Of a DNA stretch of 64,000 nt, positions 11,067 through 23,750 are shown one piece after another; position 1 is the first letter of the stretch, and every line of letters begins with the position of its first letter. Both the position numbers and the translations under genes were made by a program. A model generated the notes under the pieces. It saw only the letters and a list, made by a program, of their open reading frames with translations. It was not told the origin of the DNA and ran no database searches. The stretch comes from Apostichopus japonicus (taxonomy: Eukaryota > Echinodermata > Holothuroidea > Aspidochirotida > Stichopodidae): the NCBI RefSeq assembly GCF_037975245.1, contig NC_092565.1:11092499-11156498 (forward strand), written 5' to 3'.

Positions 11067-12872
11067 AAAATGTTAACGTATGTCAGTGTGGAGCCAGGAA
11101 AAGCAAGGAATAGCCAGGTATACAAACCCAGGATAACCCGGGAAAAACCAGGTCCCTGTTTATGTCAGTGTGGAGCCAGGAAAAGCAAGAAATATCCAGG
11201 TATACAAACCCAGGATAACCTGGGAAAAACCAGGTCCCTGTTTACGTCAGTGTGGAGCCAGGAAAAGCAAGAATTAGCCAGGTATACAAACCCAGGATAA
11301 CCCGGGAAAAAACCAGGTCCCTGTTTATGGCAGCGTGGAGCCAGGAAAAGCAAGGAATAGCCAGGTGTACATACCCAGGATAACCTGGGAAAAACCAGGT
11401 CCCTGTTAACGTCAGTGTGGAGCCAGGAAAAGCAAGGAATATCCAGGTGTACATACCCAGGATTACCCCGGAAAAACCAGGTCCCTGTTTATGGCAGTGT
11501 GGAGCCAGGAAAAGCAAGGAATTGCCAGGTATACATATCCAGGATAACCCTGGATAAACCAGGTCCCTGTTAACGTCAGTGTGGAGCCAGGAAAAGCAAG
11601 GAATAGCCAGGTATACATACCCAGGATTACCCCAGAAAAACCAGGTCCCTGTTTATGTTAGTGTGGAGCCAGGAAAAGCAAGGAATAGCCTGGAGTACAT
11701 ACTCAGGATTACCCTGGAAAAACCAGGTCCCTGTTAACGTCAGTCTGGAGCCAGGAAAAGCAAGGAATAGCAAGGTGTACATACCCAGGATTACCCCACA
11801 AAAACCAGGTCCCTGTTTATGGCAGTGTGGAGCAAGGAAAAGCAAGGAATAGCCAGTTATCCATACCCAGGATAACCCCGGAAAAACCAGGTCCATGTGT
11901 ACATCAGTGTGGAGCCAGGAAATGCAAGGAATAGCCAGGTGAACATACCCAGGATTACCCCGGAAAAACCAGGTCCCTGTTAATGTCAGTGTGGAGCCAG
12001 GAAAAGCAAGGAATAGCCAGGTGTACATACCCAGGATTACCCCGGAAAAACCAGGTCCCTGTTCATGGCAGTGTGGAGCAAGGAAAAGCAAGGAATAGCC
12101 AGGTGTACATACCCAGGATTACCCCGGAGCCAGGAAAAGCAAGGAATAGCCTGGAGTACATACCCAGGATTACCCCGTAAAAACCAGGTCCCTGTTTATG
12201 TCAGTGTGGAGCAGGGAAAAGCAAGGAATAGCCAGATGTTCATACCTAGGATTACCCCGGAAAAACCAGGTCCCTGTTAACGTCAGTCTGGAGCCAGGAA
12301 TAGCCAGGTATACATACCCAGGATTACCCCGGAAAAACCAGGTCCCTGTTAACGTCAGTGAGGAGCCAGGAAAAGCAAGGAATAGCCAGGTATACATACC
12401 CAGGATTTCCCCAGAAAAACCAGGTCCCTGTTTATGGCAGTGTGGAGCCAGGAAAAGCAAGGAATAGCCAGGTATACATACCCAGGATTACCCGGAAAAA
12501 CCAGGTCCCTGTTAACGTCAGTGTGGAGCCAGGAAAAGCAAGGACTAACCAGGTATACATACCCAGGATAACCCAAGAAAAACCAGGTCACTGTTTACGT
12601 CAGTGTGGAGCCAGAAAATGCAAGCAATAGCCAGGTGTACATACCCAGGATTACCCTGGAAAAACCAGATCCCTGTTAACGTCAGTCTGGAGCCAGGAAA
12701 AGCAAGGAATAGCCAGTTATACATACCCAGGATTACCCTAGAAAAACCAGGTCCCTGTTAACGTCAGTCTGGAGCCAGGAAAAGCAAGGAATAGCCAGGT
12801 ATACATACCCAGGATTACCCCGGAAAAACCAGGTCCCTGTTTATGGCAGTGTGGAGCCAGGAAAAGTAAAAT
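11067..12872 (+). repeat. 82-bp minisatellite, about 22 copies
   Basis: The unit begins gtcagtgtggagccaggaaa, continues through agcaaggaatagccagg and acatacccagga, and ends aaaccaggtccctgtt. Copies alternate between a taacgtcag and a tatggcag junction, implying a higher-order two-unit repeat. One copy is shortened near 12120-12140 and another near 12290. Because 82 is not a multiple of three, long open frames on both strands cycle through frames. They are by-products and not protein evidence. It lies between unassigned stretches. Confidence 0.92.
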
Positions 12873-12874
12873 TG

Positions 12875-13310
12875 TAAGTTAAATCTTCTGACCTTCTTCA
12901 GTCAATCTCTTAGCTTTGACCTAACCATGGAAAGGTCTATGTTATACCTTGATAGGTCCACAAGATCTCAAACAATAGGATAATAAATAAAGTTAAAATT
13001 TGATGGGTTGGTCAGAACCCTGAAAGCTAAAAACAGAGGTTTAGTTTGCTAAACATCCTACTTAAGTTACCTGAACATACTATCAAATAAAACTATTGTC
13101 TTTTTCATGAGTAAGTTTCTGCTGATGACTTCTTCTAGGTGATAATGAGCATATGGACTTTTTTTTGGTTAAATGAGTTTAACATGCCACTTTATTTGAT
13201 TGAATTGAAGCCTACACATTACATAAGAAAAGGTGTTATTCAAGAATTTTTCTAAGCTTTCATGAAGGGTTTTGGGAATTTAAATTTCATGTTCATAGAC
13301 ACTTTAGACA
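12875..13310. other. No gene seen
   Basis: AT-rich spacer between the minisatellite and the BEN-like fragment. No splice-bordered frame or repeat was noticed. Confidence 0.4.
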
Positions 13311-13323
13311 TTTACTTACTTTC

Positions 13324-13480
13324 CAGCTATTCCCTCAGCTCTTTGTCCAGTGCTGGCCTCAGCTCAGCATTTACGGTGCATTCCCAGCGTGACTTCAACT
13401 CCTCAGGTGTAAACAGCAGATTTGTCAACTTGAAAACTGCATGTGAAGCTCTGTGGTTAATGAACCAATTTGGACTTCTA
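13324..13480 (-). pseudogene. BEN-domain-like exon fragment
   Basis: The minus-strand frame reads SPNWFINHRASHAVFKLTNL, then LFTPEELKSR, then ELRPALDKELRE and a stop. The pattern kLxxxLFtxeEL...kpaLD resembles a BEN domain, a DNA-binding module of chromatin proteins that is also spread by some transposons. An acceptor-like TAG precedes it, and GAAA|GTAAGT follows only after an in-frame stop. It is therefore a last exon, a broken exon or chance. No partner exon was found nearby. Confidence 0.3.
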
Positions 13481-13499
13481 GTTCTTTCTGAAATAGAGA

Positions 13500-15740
13500 A
13501 AATGTTATTAACTTACCACAAGGTTTCTACAATTGGAAAGTTCCATACCTCAGGGACATATATAGGTTTCAGTAATAGAGAGGAGTGCTGGAACATTTAA
13601 CTTTACTACACATTTAGAAATTGCAATTCAAGGTAGGAAAAGGGGCAGGGAGGGGTTACATAGTGGCAAATACTAATGTAGTGATGACTTCAAGGATGTT
13701 TAAAGTTTAAGGCAGACTCTCATAACTCCAAAATGCATTCACTAATTTCACAGTAACATCCTTAAAACTTGTGATTGGTCACTCTACATTACTTTCCATG
13801 AAAGCAGGGCAATTAAAAGCTAACATTGGTTCATGACATGTGCAGTGAGAAGACAAATATCCACAGCAGAGTGGATGTACAGAGATTGAAGGAGGGTCTA
13901 AAAGTAAAGAATTGGTGGTTGATGTCTGAAACAAGATCTATTTGGAGGGGTGATGTTCAAAACAAGAGTCATGACAAAAAAATTCTGAGAGGAAATGACC
14001 CAAAATTTTCAGCTTTTGGTTAATATATGTGCTTATGTTGTGGTTTGATTTTATGGTATAATTGTTTCAATTACTTTCAATTTTGTTCTTTAAAGAAAAC
14101 TGTTATAACTTTATTTCAGGGAAAATTGGAATATTTTCTCATCATAACATCATCAATATCATTGAAAACATGTCTGATCATAGCAAATTTTATGTTAATA
14201 AAGAAAATAACAACAGAATTCCCAAAATGTAGCAGCAATGGAGTGACACCACCATTTATAACAAAAGAACGACTTTTGGAAAATTTATAGATTGTCACAC
14301 TTTTCTACCATCTTGAATATAATTTCCAGAATGAAGGTCTGGTAAACTCTGATTCATAAATTGCAGATATTAATTATGTTTTTTATTTAGAATAGAAGTT
14401 CTTTACTGTAATTTGAAAATTTACTACCACTGTTAACCAATTTGGACCCTTAAATGTGAACAGACCCAATTTTGAAGATATATGCTGAGGTCATAACAAA
14501 CTTTCATAATTTAAGACTTGCAGTGAGAGTTTTACAGTAAACCACAAGAGTTGGCAGGCCTGCAAAACCCTAGCCAAGTTCTTTTGACTTTTGTTGGAAA
14601 GGATACTTGCAGATGGACTGGGCCCCAGTCTATGGCTAAACCCTATCGGTTTAAACTTTAGCCAGTGACAGTAGGCCAAAGTGTACAGGCCTAATGGAGT
14701 TTTTGGCTGGAACTGTAATTGTGTAAGGCCTAGCTAATTTAGAACTAGCCTATAACTGATAAGTCTGTTAACAACCTTCAATCAAAGCGATGTTGCATAG
14801 CTTGCCAGGTGTTACCCTAAGAGTATCTTAGGCTAAGCCATTACCATCTTCCCTAGCTAATTTACCTATAGCATTAATACCACCTGAGGCCCCTGTTGTT
14901 GGCCAAAAAAGGGGAGATTGAATATCTACCCCAGTTGAAAATGCTAGCCATACTGAACGCTCCTCTGCAAAAGTTCATGAATAAACACACAGAGTATTAT
15001 TTCAGTGGTCAAGCCAAATTTGTCTTCACAATCACACACAGGAAAGTAGTGCTGGTCATTAGACAAAAATTTAGAGCACTTGTGTTTACAAGCATACATG
15101 TTGACTGGTCAGATAATCAGGTGCGCTCAAGGATGAATCCTGGTGGCAGTATTTGGGGTAGTTTATGCTATCAAGTAACAAATTTTTAATGCTCAAGTGA
15201 ATTTGAGGACTTTTGTCTATAGACAGTCTTGACCTCCATACATAGCATTAGGCCTATGTATTGCTATGACCACCGACTGCAAGTCAGTAAGCCTAAAGGC
15301 TGGTAGTGGTAGCAGGATACTTCTTATGCCCATCTTCAACTTCAAGTTCAAGTCCTATGATCGAGATACGCAGCTAATTGTCTGCATATAGGTCCATTAG
15401 ACCTTACTCGGGACAGCTACAGTTAGACTTCAGAATCTTAATTGGTTTACATGGGTCTAACTTAGGCTTGCACTGGGCTAATTCTAACTAGGTCTAGGGT
15501 TGGCCTGGCTTGTTCTAACTCAGTCGTAGGACCAGACTTAGCAAGGTATAGGCCTATACTTGTTTGCTTTGATCTCAAATTAGTAGAAAGCCAAGCTTAA
15601 AATGGAACTGAAAATCCCGGACTTTAGAACCAAAACATTGCCGATCTGGTACTCTTACTGTCTTACTACTAGTCGTTAAAGCCTAGCCTAGTGCCTACGG
15701 CCTTATGCCTATCCTCACCTCACACAGCTTGGTACTATTC
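13500..15740. other. No supported gene
   Basis: Only short, stop-flanked frames. From about 14500 onward the sequence is rich in ctaggcctag-type words, typical of some invertebrate intergenic DNA. No element ends recognised. Confidence 0.4.
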
Positions 15741-15749
15741 CCTTTAGAC

Positions 15750-15850
15750 CTGGGGTGGGCAACCTACGGCCCGCGGGCCACATGCGGCCCGCCAGGTATT
15801 TTTTTGCGGCCCGTGAGATGTCTCAAGAAAATCAATCTATTGACATCACA
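15750..15850 (+). mobile_element. hAT-type transposon terminus (fragment)
   Basis: The stretch tggggtgggcaacctacggc followed by ccgcgggccacatgcggcccgcc is a widely shared end sequence of non-autonomous hAT (Charlie-like) elements in animals. No matching opposite end or 8-bp target duplication was found, so this is a fragment or a copy with a decayed right end. Confidence 0.6.
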
Positions 15851-17000
15851 AAAACACGAGCTAGCTGCTTAGAATTTATCGGCACTATAATGATGCTGTT
15901 AGGTTGGCCTGTTATCCCAATTAATTTTAAACTGTACTGTATTGATATTATGTTTTTGTGAATACAGATTAGTACACACACCTATATTGCTTGAAAGTGA
16001 GTCTAGACCGTCATGCAGTTGAACTTTTGTCTCCCAAATCGTTCGTCTTTGGTAGGCAAACCAAAGAAACGAACTCCATCTCCATTTCGGCAAGGCATAG
16101 CCTACTTTAGGCTATAGTCGGTTCTGTTTTCTTTAAAACAATACAAAACCATTGTAAGCCTAGGCCTAAGCACGTTTGCCAAAGAAAATACCATAAAATC
16201 TTATTCATAGTCTCATGATATTAATAAGGCGAAACAAGTGGAAATCCACTTGCCACTCGAGGAAAAATTCATAACTGAGCTGTAATAATCCACAAAATCA
16301 CCCCGAGGGAAATTTGAGAAATTCCATTTTTGGTCCAAATTTGACTATTTTGTAAGGCCCTTGTTATTTTTACAAATTTTGGCCAAAATCGAGACTATCT
16401 CAACTCTCCTCAAAATCATGTCAATGGGGTAGAGCGCTCTCTTATCGAGACTGAAATACAAAAAGCTTGATTTTTCGTCGAAAATTGATTATTTTGTAGG
16501 GCTATATATTGCCCTATGATTCTTTTTAATTTCGCCCGGAATGTGATGCGGAGAACGCATGGCGACCTTCGTATTACATATCAGATAATAAAAGAGTAAA
16601 CAATAGGTCCCTATTCTTTGGCAAGACTGTATAACTTGAATATCAATTGTTTATGTCATAATTTAATATATAGGCCTATCATTTGGAGGCGAAAACTCGA
16701 GTAAAATGTCACTTTCAACTTGATAGAAATTAGTTTCTGAACCCTTTTTGATCCATGAAAAACATCGAGACTGGAATATAAAAAGCTTGATTTTTCGTCG
16801 AAAATGTGATAATGTTGTGAGGCGATTAGCCTTATCATATTGCATACTACGTACGCTTACCGTCGAGCACACGAAGCAAAAGACCACATTCACAAGTAGC
16901 AGGATCACCTTGCAATTTATTCATCATCCCAATTTCAGATATACTGAGTGAAAACTTTGCAACAATTTTGCAATCATTTGTGTATTGAAATGGTTTTCAT
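15850..17000. other. No gene; short direct repeat
   Basis: Contains two copies of a ~45-bp block reading aaaaagcttgatttttcgtc (16459-16490 and 16780-16811), each preceded by gagactg. Otherwise AT-rich DNA with no supported exon. Confidence 0.45.
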
Positions 17001-17019
17001 CATGACCTTGTATCCAGTG

Positions 17020-17130
17020 GCGGAGCTAGGGGCATTGTTCAGGGGGGGGGGCGAGAATGGTCTGTAGGGGCGCTATCTACACTATCTAAGCGGAGCGCCA
17101 CCACAGCGGGTTGGCGCGGAGCGTACAAAA
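17020..17130 (+). mobile_element. CAGTGGCGGAGC-type MITE fragment
   Basis: Begins cagtggcggagctaggggc, followed by a G-run and the block aagcggagcgccacca then gttggcgcggagcgtacaa. The same internal block recurs at 57000-57150 and in part at 54800 and 58965, so these belong to one dispersed family. Confidence 0.5.
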
Positions 17131-17146
17131 AAAAATGAGTAAAAAC

Positions 17147-17489
17147 ACTGGCGTAGGAAGGTACTTTTGAGTGGGGGGCTGAAGACTGATGGCCGGCCTG
17201 GGGGAGGGGTTTAAGGGGAGGGGGTGTCCCCCTCCCCTTTGGAATTTTTTTCATTTCCAGGTGGCCTCAGATGCAATTTGGTGCAATATAGCACACTTCA
17301 ACCCACCCACTCCATTCTGTATATAATTTTGCATTTTCACCTTGCCTTAAATGCAATTTGGTGCTCCAAATGAGATTTTTTTCTCATTTGGAAATGAAAA
17401 AGGGGTTTTCTGACTTGCGAAGCGGGGGGGGGGCGGAATGATACTTCCGCCCCTCCACATTTTTCACAGCCCCCCCGGTTCCTACGCCC
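17147..17489 (+). mobile_element. MITE copy 1 with ~10-bp target duplication
   Basis: Starts cactggcgtaggaaggtac and ends ggttcctacgccct, so the ends are partial inverted repeats. The element is flanked on both sides by tgagtaaaaa. Internal parts include ctgatggccggcctggg and a gggtgtccccctccc palindrome. It has no coding capacity. Copy 2 at 17844 is nearly identical. Confidence 0.7.
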
Positions 17490-17843
17490 TTGAGTAAAAA
17501 TACTCCCTAGATCGCCGGAAATGACCCTTTCCGGGCCTTGCTAATTTGCAGATAAACGAAGAATAAATAGGTGTCATCGCCAACAAAATGTGACAAATGT
17601 CAATAGGTAGATGAAAGCGCAATAAAAGAGTCAATAATCGCGAATAAGTAAAAAGTGGTAAAAAGCTGAAAAGGGCGCCAGCAGTCCATTTGAGTCCGTC
17701 AGGGGGGGGGGGGACGCTGACTGTATGGACGCTCCGCCACTGCCTGTATCGCGCAATATGTACTGTTCTTGTAGAGAGCCTGTATAATGCCCTCAGTCCA
17801 GCTGAACTTGCAAAGGAACAGCCGTTGTGAGATTGCTTTGTCG

Positions 17844-18213
17844 CAGTGACGTAGGAAGGTACTTTTGAGTGGGGGGGGGGGGCTGAAGACTGATGGCCGG
17901 CCTGGGAGAGGGGTCTAAGGGGAGGGGGTGTCCCCCTCCCCTTTGGAATTTTTTGCATTACCAGGTGGCCTCAGATGCAATTTGGTGCAATATAGCACAC
18001 TTCAACCCACCTACTCCATTTTGTATATAATTTTGCATTTTCACCTAGCCTTAGATGCAATTTGGTGCTCCAAATGAGATTTTTTTCTCATTTGGAAATG
18101 AAAAAAGGGGTTTTCTGACTTGCGAAGCGGGGGGGGGGGGGCGGAATGATACTTCCTCCCTCCATATTTTTCACTGGGGGGGCTGGCGCCCCCAGCCGCC
18201 CGGTTCCTACGCC
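17844..18213 (+). mobile_element. MITE copy 2 with ~11-bp target duplication
   Basis: Same family as the copy at 17147. It starts cagtgacgtaggaaggtac, ends ggttcctacgccc, and is flanked by ttgctttgtcg on both sides. The 10-11-bp duplications argue for a Mutator-like mode of insertion rather than hAT (8 bp), but the precise right end is uncertain by one or two bases. Confidence 0.7.
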
Positions 18214-18219
18214 CTTGCT

Positions 18220-19520
18220 TTGTCGTGTAACGTATAGTTGTATGTGAATACTGTGTCTTACGGATTCAGCCACAGAAACTACATTTGTTATAGAAGGGCT
18301 GGGAGAAGGAAGATTGAACAGATTGGCAATTGAAATGAAGGAACAACAAAGACAGCGAGGTAGACAAACAGTAATATTTTCCTCCTGTATTTCTCATCTG
18401 TCCAAAGAAAAAAAAGGGCATAGAATTAAATTTAAGACAAACAAAAGAAAAACACATTTGCAACACAATGAGTACATTGAGATAAGATCTGAAACCTTTG
18501 CGCGACCTCCACAGTCAACACACCAACCTTATACGGTCCCATCGCCAAGCAACAAATTTCAAGGTATGGTTGTTCAAGAGAATGAATTAAATTGCTTGAA
18601 AAATCTGGTATTAAAATTGCTGTACTGCGGCGTAGGGAACGAAATAAGGTTGTAAAAATCAATTGCATGGTTCAAGTGAAAACCGCAAAGTCTCGATAGC
18701 ATGCTTTATCAAGGATGACATATATACGACGCATGTAAAGTGATATTCCGACACAGAATATGTGACACTTACATGATAGACACAAATAATTGACATTTTT
18801 TATAAATCGGTAACCCCCAACTCAGTACCTTGTTCCTAACTCTAGATATGTGATTATTGAATGTGCCCTAGGAAACTGAAGCCTTTTTTTTAATGTAAAT
18901 GTCACGTGTCGTCTGTTATTTAGAAGTTGTTCCACTGAATGAATTCTTCTGAAGTTATTGATGAAGCGGGTGCAGAGATGAGGTGCTCTGCTGCTCCAAG
19001 CACATATGATCAGGGTGACGTAGCAACATAGCTGTGTGCGGCGCTCTCACCTCCCCCCCCCCCCCAATAATTGACTTAGACAAGACAGTTGGATAATTTT
19101 ATCTATGCAACATCTCTTAAAATAAGTTAAGCTGATCGCACTCTTGACAGGATAAAATTCTGAGTCAAATAATATTAGGCTACAATTCTTATAGGTTTAC
19201 TTTATATCAAGATTTTACGAAATTACAATTAATCGAAATCTTGTTTCTAACTCCTGGTAAAACACATAATAAAGTTGAAAATACTACAAACTAACTTTAA
19301 AAATTGTCTAAATACGACCAATGGGTGTTCGATTTAGCACCTCAGCATATTATTAAGTACGGTACCTGCTATAGCATATTTAAGGTACCAAAGAATCACA
19401 AACTCGTGTTATGCTGCTGAAAATTTCGAACATGATAAGTCCAGCTGTATTAACATCCTCCAACCTGGAATCGGAATCTGCCTCTGTTGCTGCTGGTTGG
19501 AGAAGATTGGACCCGAATAT
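18220..19520. other. Spacer downstream of the guanylate cyclase
   Basis: No convincing exon. A C-run lies at 19051-19065. This is the 3' side of the minus-strand cyclase, and part may be its 3' UTR. Confidence 0.4.
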
Positions 19521-21737
19521 CTAAGTATTGCTGTTATTTAACGTGACGTCAGCTCCATTGACCTTCCCTAGCAACCAGTACGTGTACATCTCACCCTTGC
19601 CCTGTGAGGAGAAATCAGTGATTGTGAATAACGTATCTCCATAAGAAGGCTTGTCTCCATGCCTACCGTACATGCGCAAAGTGAAATTGCATATGCGTAA
19701 GGCAAACAACCTTACCAGTATATATATTACGTGAACGCGAAACGAATGAACTGGAAGAAATAAACCAACGGAGAGAACTTCGAAAATATTTCAATTAATT
19801 TAATATACCTACACATCGGCCACACAGCTGCCGTATATTTTGGCTTTAAAAAAATTGGACTGCATTAACAGGTTCACCTGGATGCAGGAATCACCTGCTA
19901 AACAAACTGAATTTAGACCGCGGCAGTGAATGCAAACATTCACTTTAACAGATATTAATCATTTCATTGAGAATATGTTACATATAAAAACCCGCGTAGC
20001 TCTTTTACAATTTTAACAGGTATCGATTGACCTTCGAAGAAAACTTGAAAAAGAAGAGCTGCCGAAAAGCTTTACGTGTCGCAAACGTATTTATCAAATT
20101 TCTTCTTTTAATTGGCCGTGGATATTGAACGTTAATTAGGTTAGTATTTGTCAATCTACATTAAAGCAAATTTTGTGGTTCTGCCGCGCTGCTGAATATA
20201 AGCTTGAAAAAACATGACACTAGTGAATACGATTTCCAGCAATTTTGCATGCATGTTGACAGGCTACCACATGGTTATGAAATAAAAGTAACATTTACTT
20301 TCACCGTAACCGATCTCTACTTAAGCTATTTGGACCTGTTGCCAATTAGACAACATACTCAAGGAATCGAGAGAACAATGTCGTATAATGTACAGTTATA
20401 TGCGGTATATTTGGAAAAGACAATTGCCAGTTCTTGTTATCCTACTGAATCATTGAAATGCCACAGAGTTAAATTGCGCATGGAGCAATGCACAAGTATC
20501 AATTCCAAAGAAAGATGAATCGCGTCACTTAAGACTCGTAGTAATCAATACCAACACTACTATCTGGAAGGGCTTTATAGGTCACCTATACTTGAAGTTG
20601 GCGTAAACAGTATGACTCATATTGGCTACTAGTATATGCCCATGCCATATTACAACTCATATAATTAATTTATTCTAAACTATAAGCTAATAATCATTGT
20701 TGGAAGCACTTCATTATGGATATAAAAACTTTTATCCAAAAAACGTAAGTTAGTAAGTTGTAGATGGTCTTGTATCGTTCGTTGGAATGGACATTTTAAA
20801 CCAGTGGCAGAAATTATGGCGGTCACCGGGCCGGGGTACGGGGGCATGCCCAGTGCATACTACTGGGTCCCTCCCCCATCTGTGCAAACAAAAGCTCCAA
20901 CGACGTGGGTAATGAGCCACTCCTTAAACCAATGTTGCCTTTCTAACCCTGAAAGTTTAATTATACGGGCCTGTACCGGGCCGTAGTCCTTGGACCCACA
21001 TATTAACGGTCCCTCTTAATATATTTCGGCATCGTTGTCTTATAAAGGAACTGCAATAGCGCATTTACTAGAGAAGACTAAAAGCCCACACTTTGCAGCA
21101 CATCATCTCTCGCCACCTACCCCCCACCCCCCCCCCCCTCTGTCACTCTGGCCTGCCATCCACTCTTGCTTAGTACTTATAGTGATCTCTTTTTACTTTC
21201 TCAAGACAGGAACACTTTGGGAGTAACCATGGAAATTTTTTGGAACTCAATGCATCACACTCTGTTATTCCTTAGTGTTGTGATATGCGAATACTTTACC
21301 CATGCATACGTAACGCATACCTTGACGCATACGACACCTCTGGACTCAATGATGAAATCATTAACGGATTCACCAAGAGCAAGGAATGTCTCTGAGCTCA
21401 TATGAATCTTTGACGCTGAAAGGAAGAAAAATAGCAAGATTATATAACAAGTAACAAGTTAACAAAGTGTTTGAATTGCAAAGAAATTAATTTGTACACA
21501 GACCATCCATGCAGGGGGGTTGTCTTATTTGTACACGACATGCATGAATATTCATGACGTCCCGTATGTTTTAGATAAAGATGATTTTGTCTTGAAATTC
21601 TTTAAAAAAAAATAATAACCACTTCAATAATGTTATATTTCGTACCAAGTTTTGATCGCGTCTGCGTCTTTTTCGTATCACTTTTCTTACAGGTAGCGTA
21701 ATCCACTTCACATGTAAATGTACAGCTCATTCCAGTC

Positions 21738-21821
<84 letters not shown>

Positions 21822-23628
21822 CCATTCGATCCATTTTAATTCACTTCCTTTCATAGAAAAATATATGTACGATTGTTTTTCCGTTTGTTTTAAAGAGCGT
21901 TAGCATACTTGATATATGGAAAATGTCAAAAATAAATCAATGAAAATGAATGACATATAAACTGTTGACAACTATGTTTTGAGCAATTGACTTTGAGATT
22001 TTGATTTTAGAGACATTGTTACGAAAACAATCAGCTCCACGGTAAGTGTGCACTTCAAGCTCAGAACAATAAACCAGGCTACTTCATCGTTAAGTTCACT
22101 TCAAATATGAAGTAAAAGAAATTCAACCACGAAAATGACCATCTAAGAAAATCCAATAACCTTTAAATCTGAAATCCCTCAGTGCTAAATTACTCTTCAC
22201 TCGACAAAAGATATCACGGAATGTAGTAGGAATCTCTTCCGTTGAGTTGATTGCAAATAAATCAAATCTTAGCTTATTCTCTACAGTTAACGAGAGAAAC
22301 TTGAAAGACCGTATAGGACATGTGAATATTTGCGAATATAATAAATTTCAGAAGTCCTTGGATGGAAATAGATAATAATGAATATTTCACGAAGCTAGAT
22401 GGCATACAATTTAATATCAGTGTAGAGCTGCTTAAGATGTAGGTCAAAGGGACTTACAAATGACATAATAATTATGGGAAAGATGCAAAGTAGATAAAAT
22501 ACGAATTCCAAATGCATGCATGGGCTATCATTATACGACATCTTTCATGTACAACAAAAACAACTTTATATTCCCAGAACTAGACAGTAATCACATATAT
22601 TGAACATGTTTGCTGCAGTGGCGTAGCGAAAGTGGAGGGGAGGGGGGGGATTATGTGCTAAGGACATTAGGTGCTTAGAACATGAAACTGTTTCCCCATA
22701 TCAAGCTCCTAAGCACTTTTACTGACAGCAGAAACAGTTTATAACATTTACATGGTATGAACAGGATGTCCGTATCGCTCATACTGTCAGTACGAGTGCT
22801 TTAAAGCGGGACATGAAAGAACGTTCTAGAATATATTGTCCCAACTAGGTGCAGAATAACATATAATTTTGATGAATATTCATTTACTAGGCCTATGGTA
22901 TGTCGTCAGAGATATGGACATGACAACTTTCGGTCGTAGTAATATTTCAGTTTGATAATAATATCCGATATATTTCGCTTGTAAAATCTAGTTAACGACT
23001 GTCCATTAATTACTAACAGTTTTATAAGCTTGAAATGTAATCAATAAAATTGAATTTGGAAGCTATAAAATACATACATACTACATACATACAACTAATC
23101 ATGTAACGGTTTCTCACTGTAATCTCACTTTGTTTAACAATGTACTACCTCATGTGTACATAATTTTGATTGGAAATGTAATTAATGATACTGAATTATA
23201 AATCTATTTATTTAATGTAATGCGAACAATATTTGTCGAAAAAATGAAACGATATATCACACTCTCACCTTTTTTTTTTTTAAACAATGTATGACGACAT
23301 AGGGTAACAGCGCGATGCTATAAGAGCACAAATGCCTATGCTTAATGAGTTTGTTTTAGCCTATACAACTGCCTGATTCCATCGACTGCCTGATTCCATC
23401 CAATTTTGATCAGATAACGCCAGAAGTGATATCAGAGGTTTACTTGTAAACGTCGCCAGGAATAACCGTTGCTATGCAATTAAGTGACATGTTTGCTAAA
23501 ATCGTGCATGCGTTGAAGCTTGCTGTATAGTTCGAGTACTGAGTTCCTACATTATCGCATGAATGTGCTAGAAAAAAACATGTTCCATCGAACATAGAGT
23601 ACTATGCGCCAAGATATCGACAATCAAC

Positions 23629-23678
<50 letters not shown>

Positions 23679-23702
23679 TTTGCCTTTGGCGTTTACCTCC
23701 AT

Positions 23703-23750
<48 letters not shown>

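Noticed and set aside
11070-12630. Many long frames on both strands within the minisatellite
   Set aside because: They follow from the repeat and shift frame with each 82-bp unit; no start, splice or domain signals.
20204-20518. 104-aa ORF inside a cyclase intron
   Set aside because: No recognisable family, no promoter or splice support, and lies within an intron of an otherwise complete gene.
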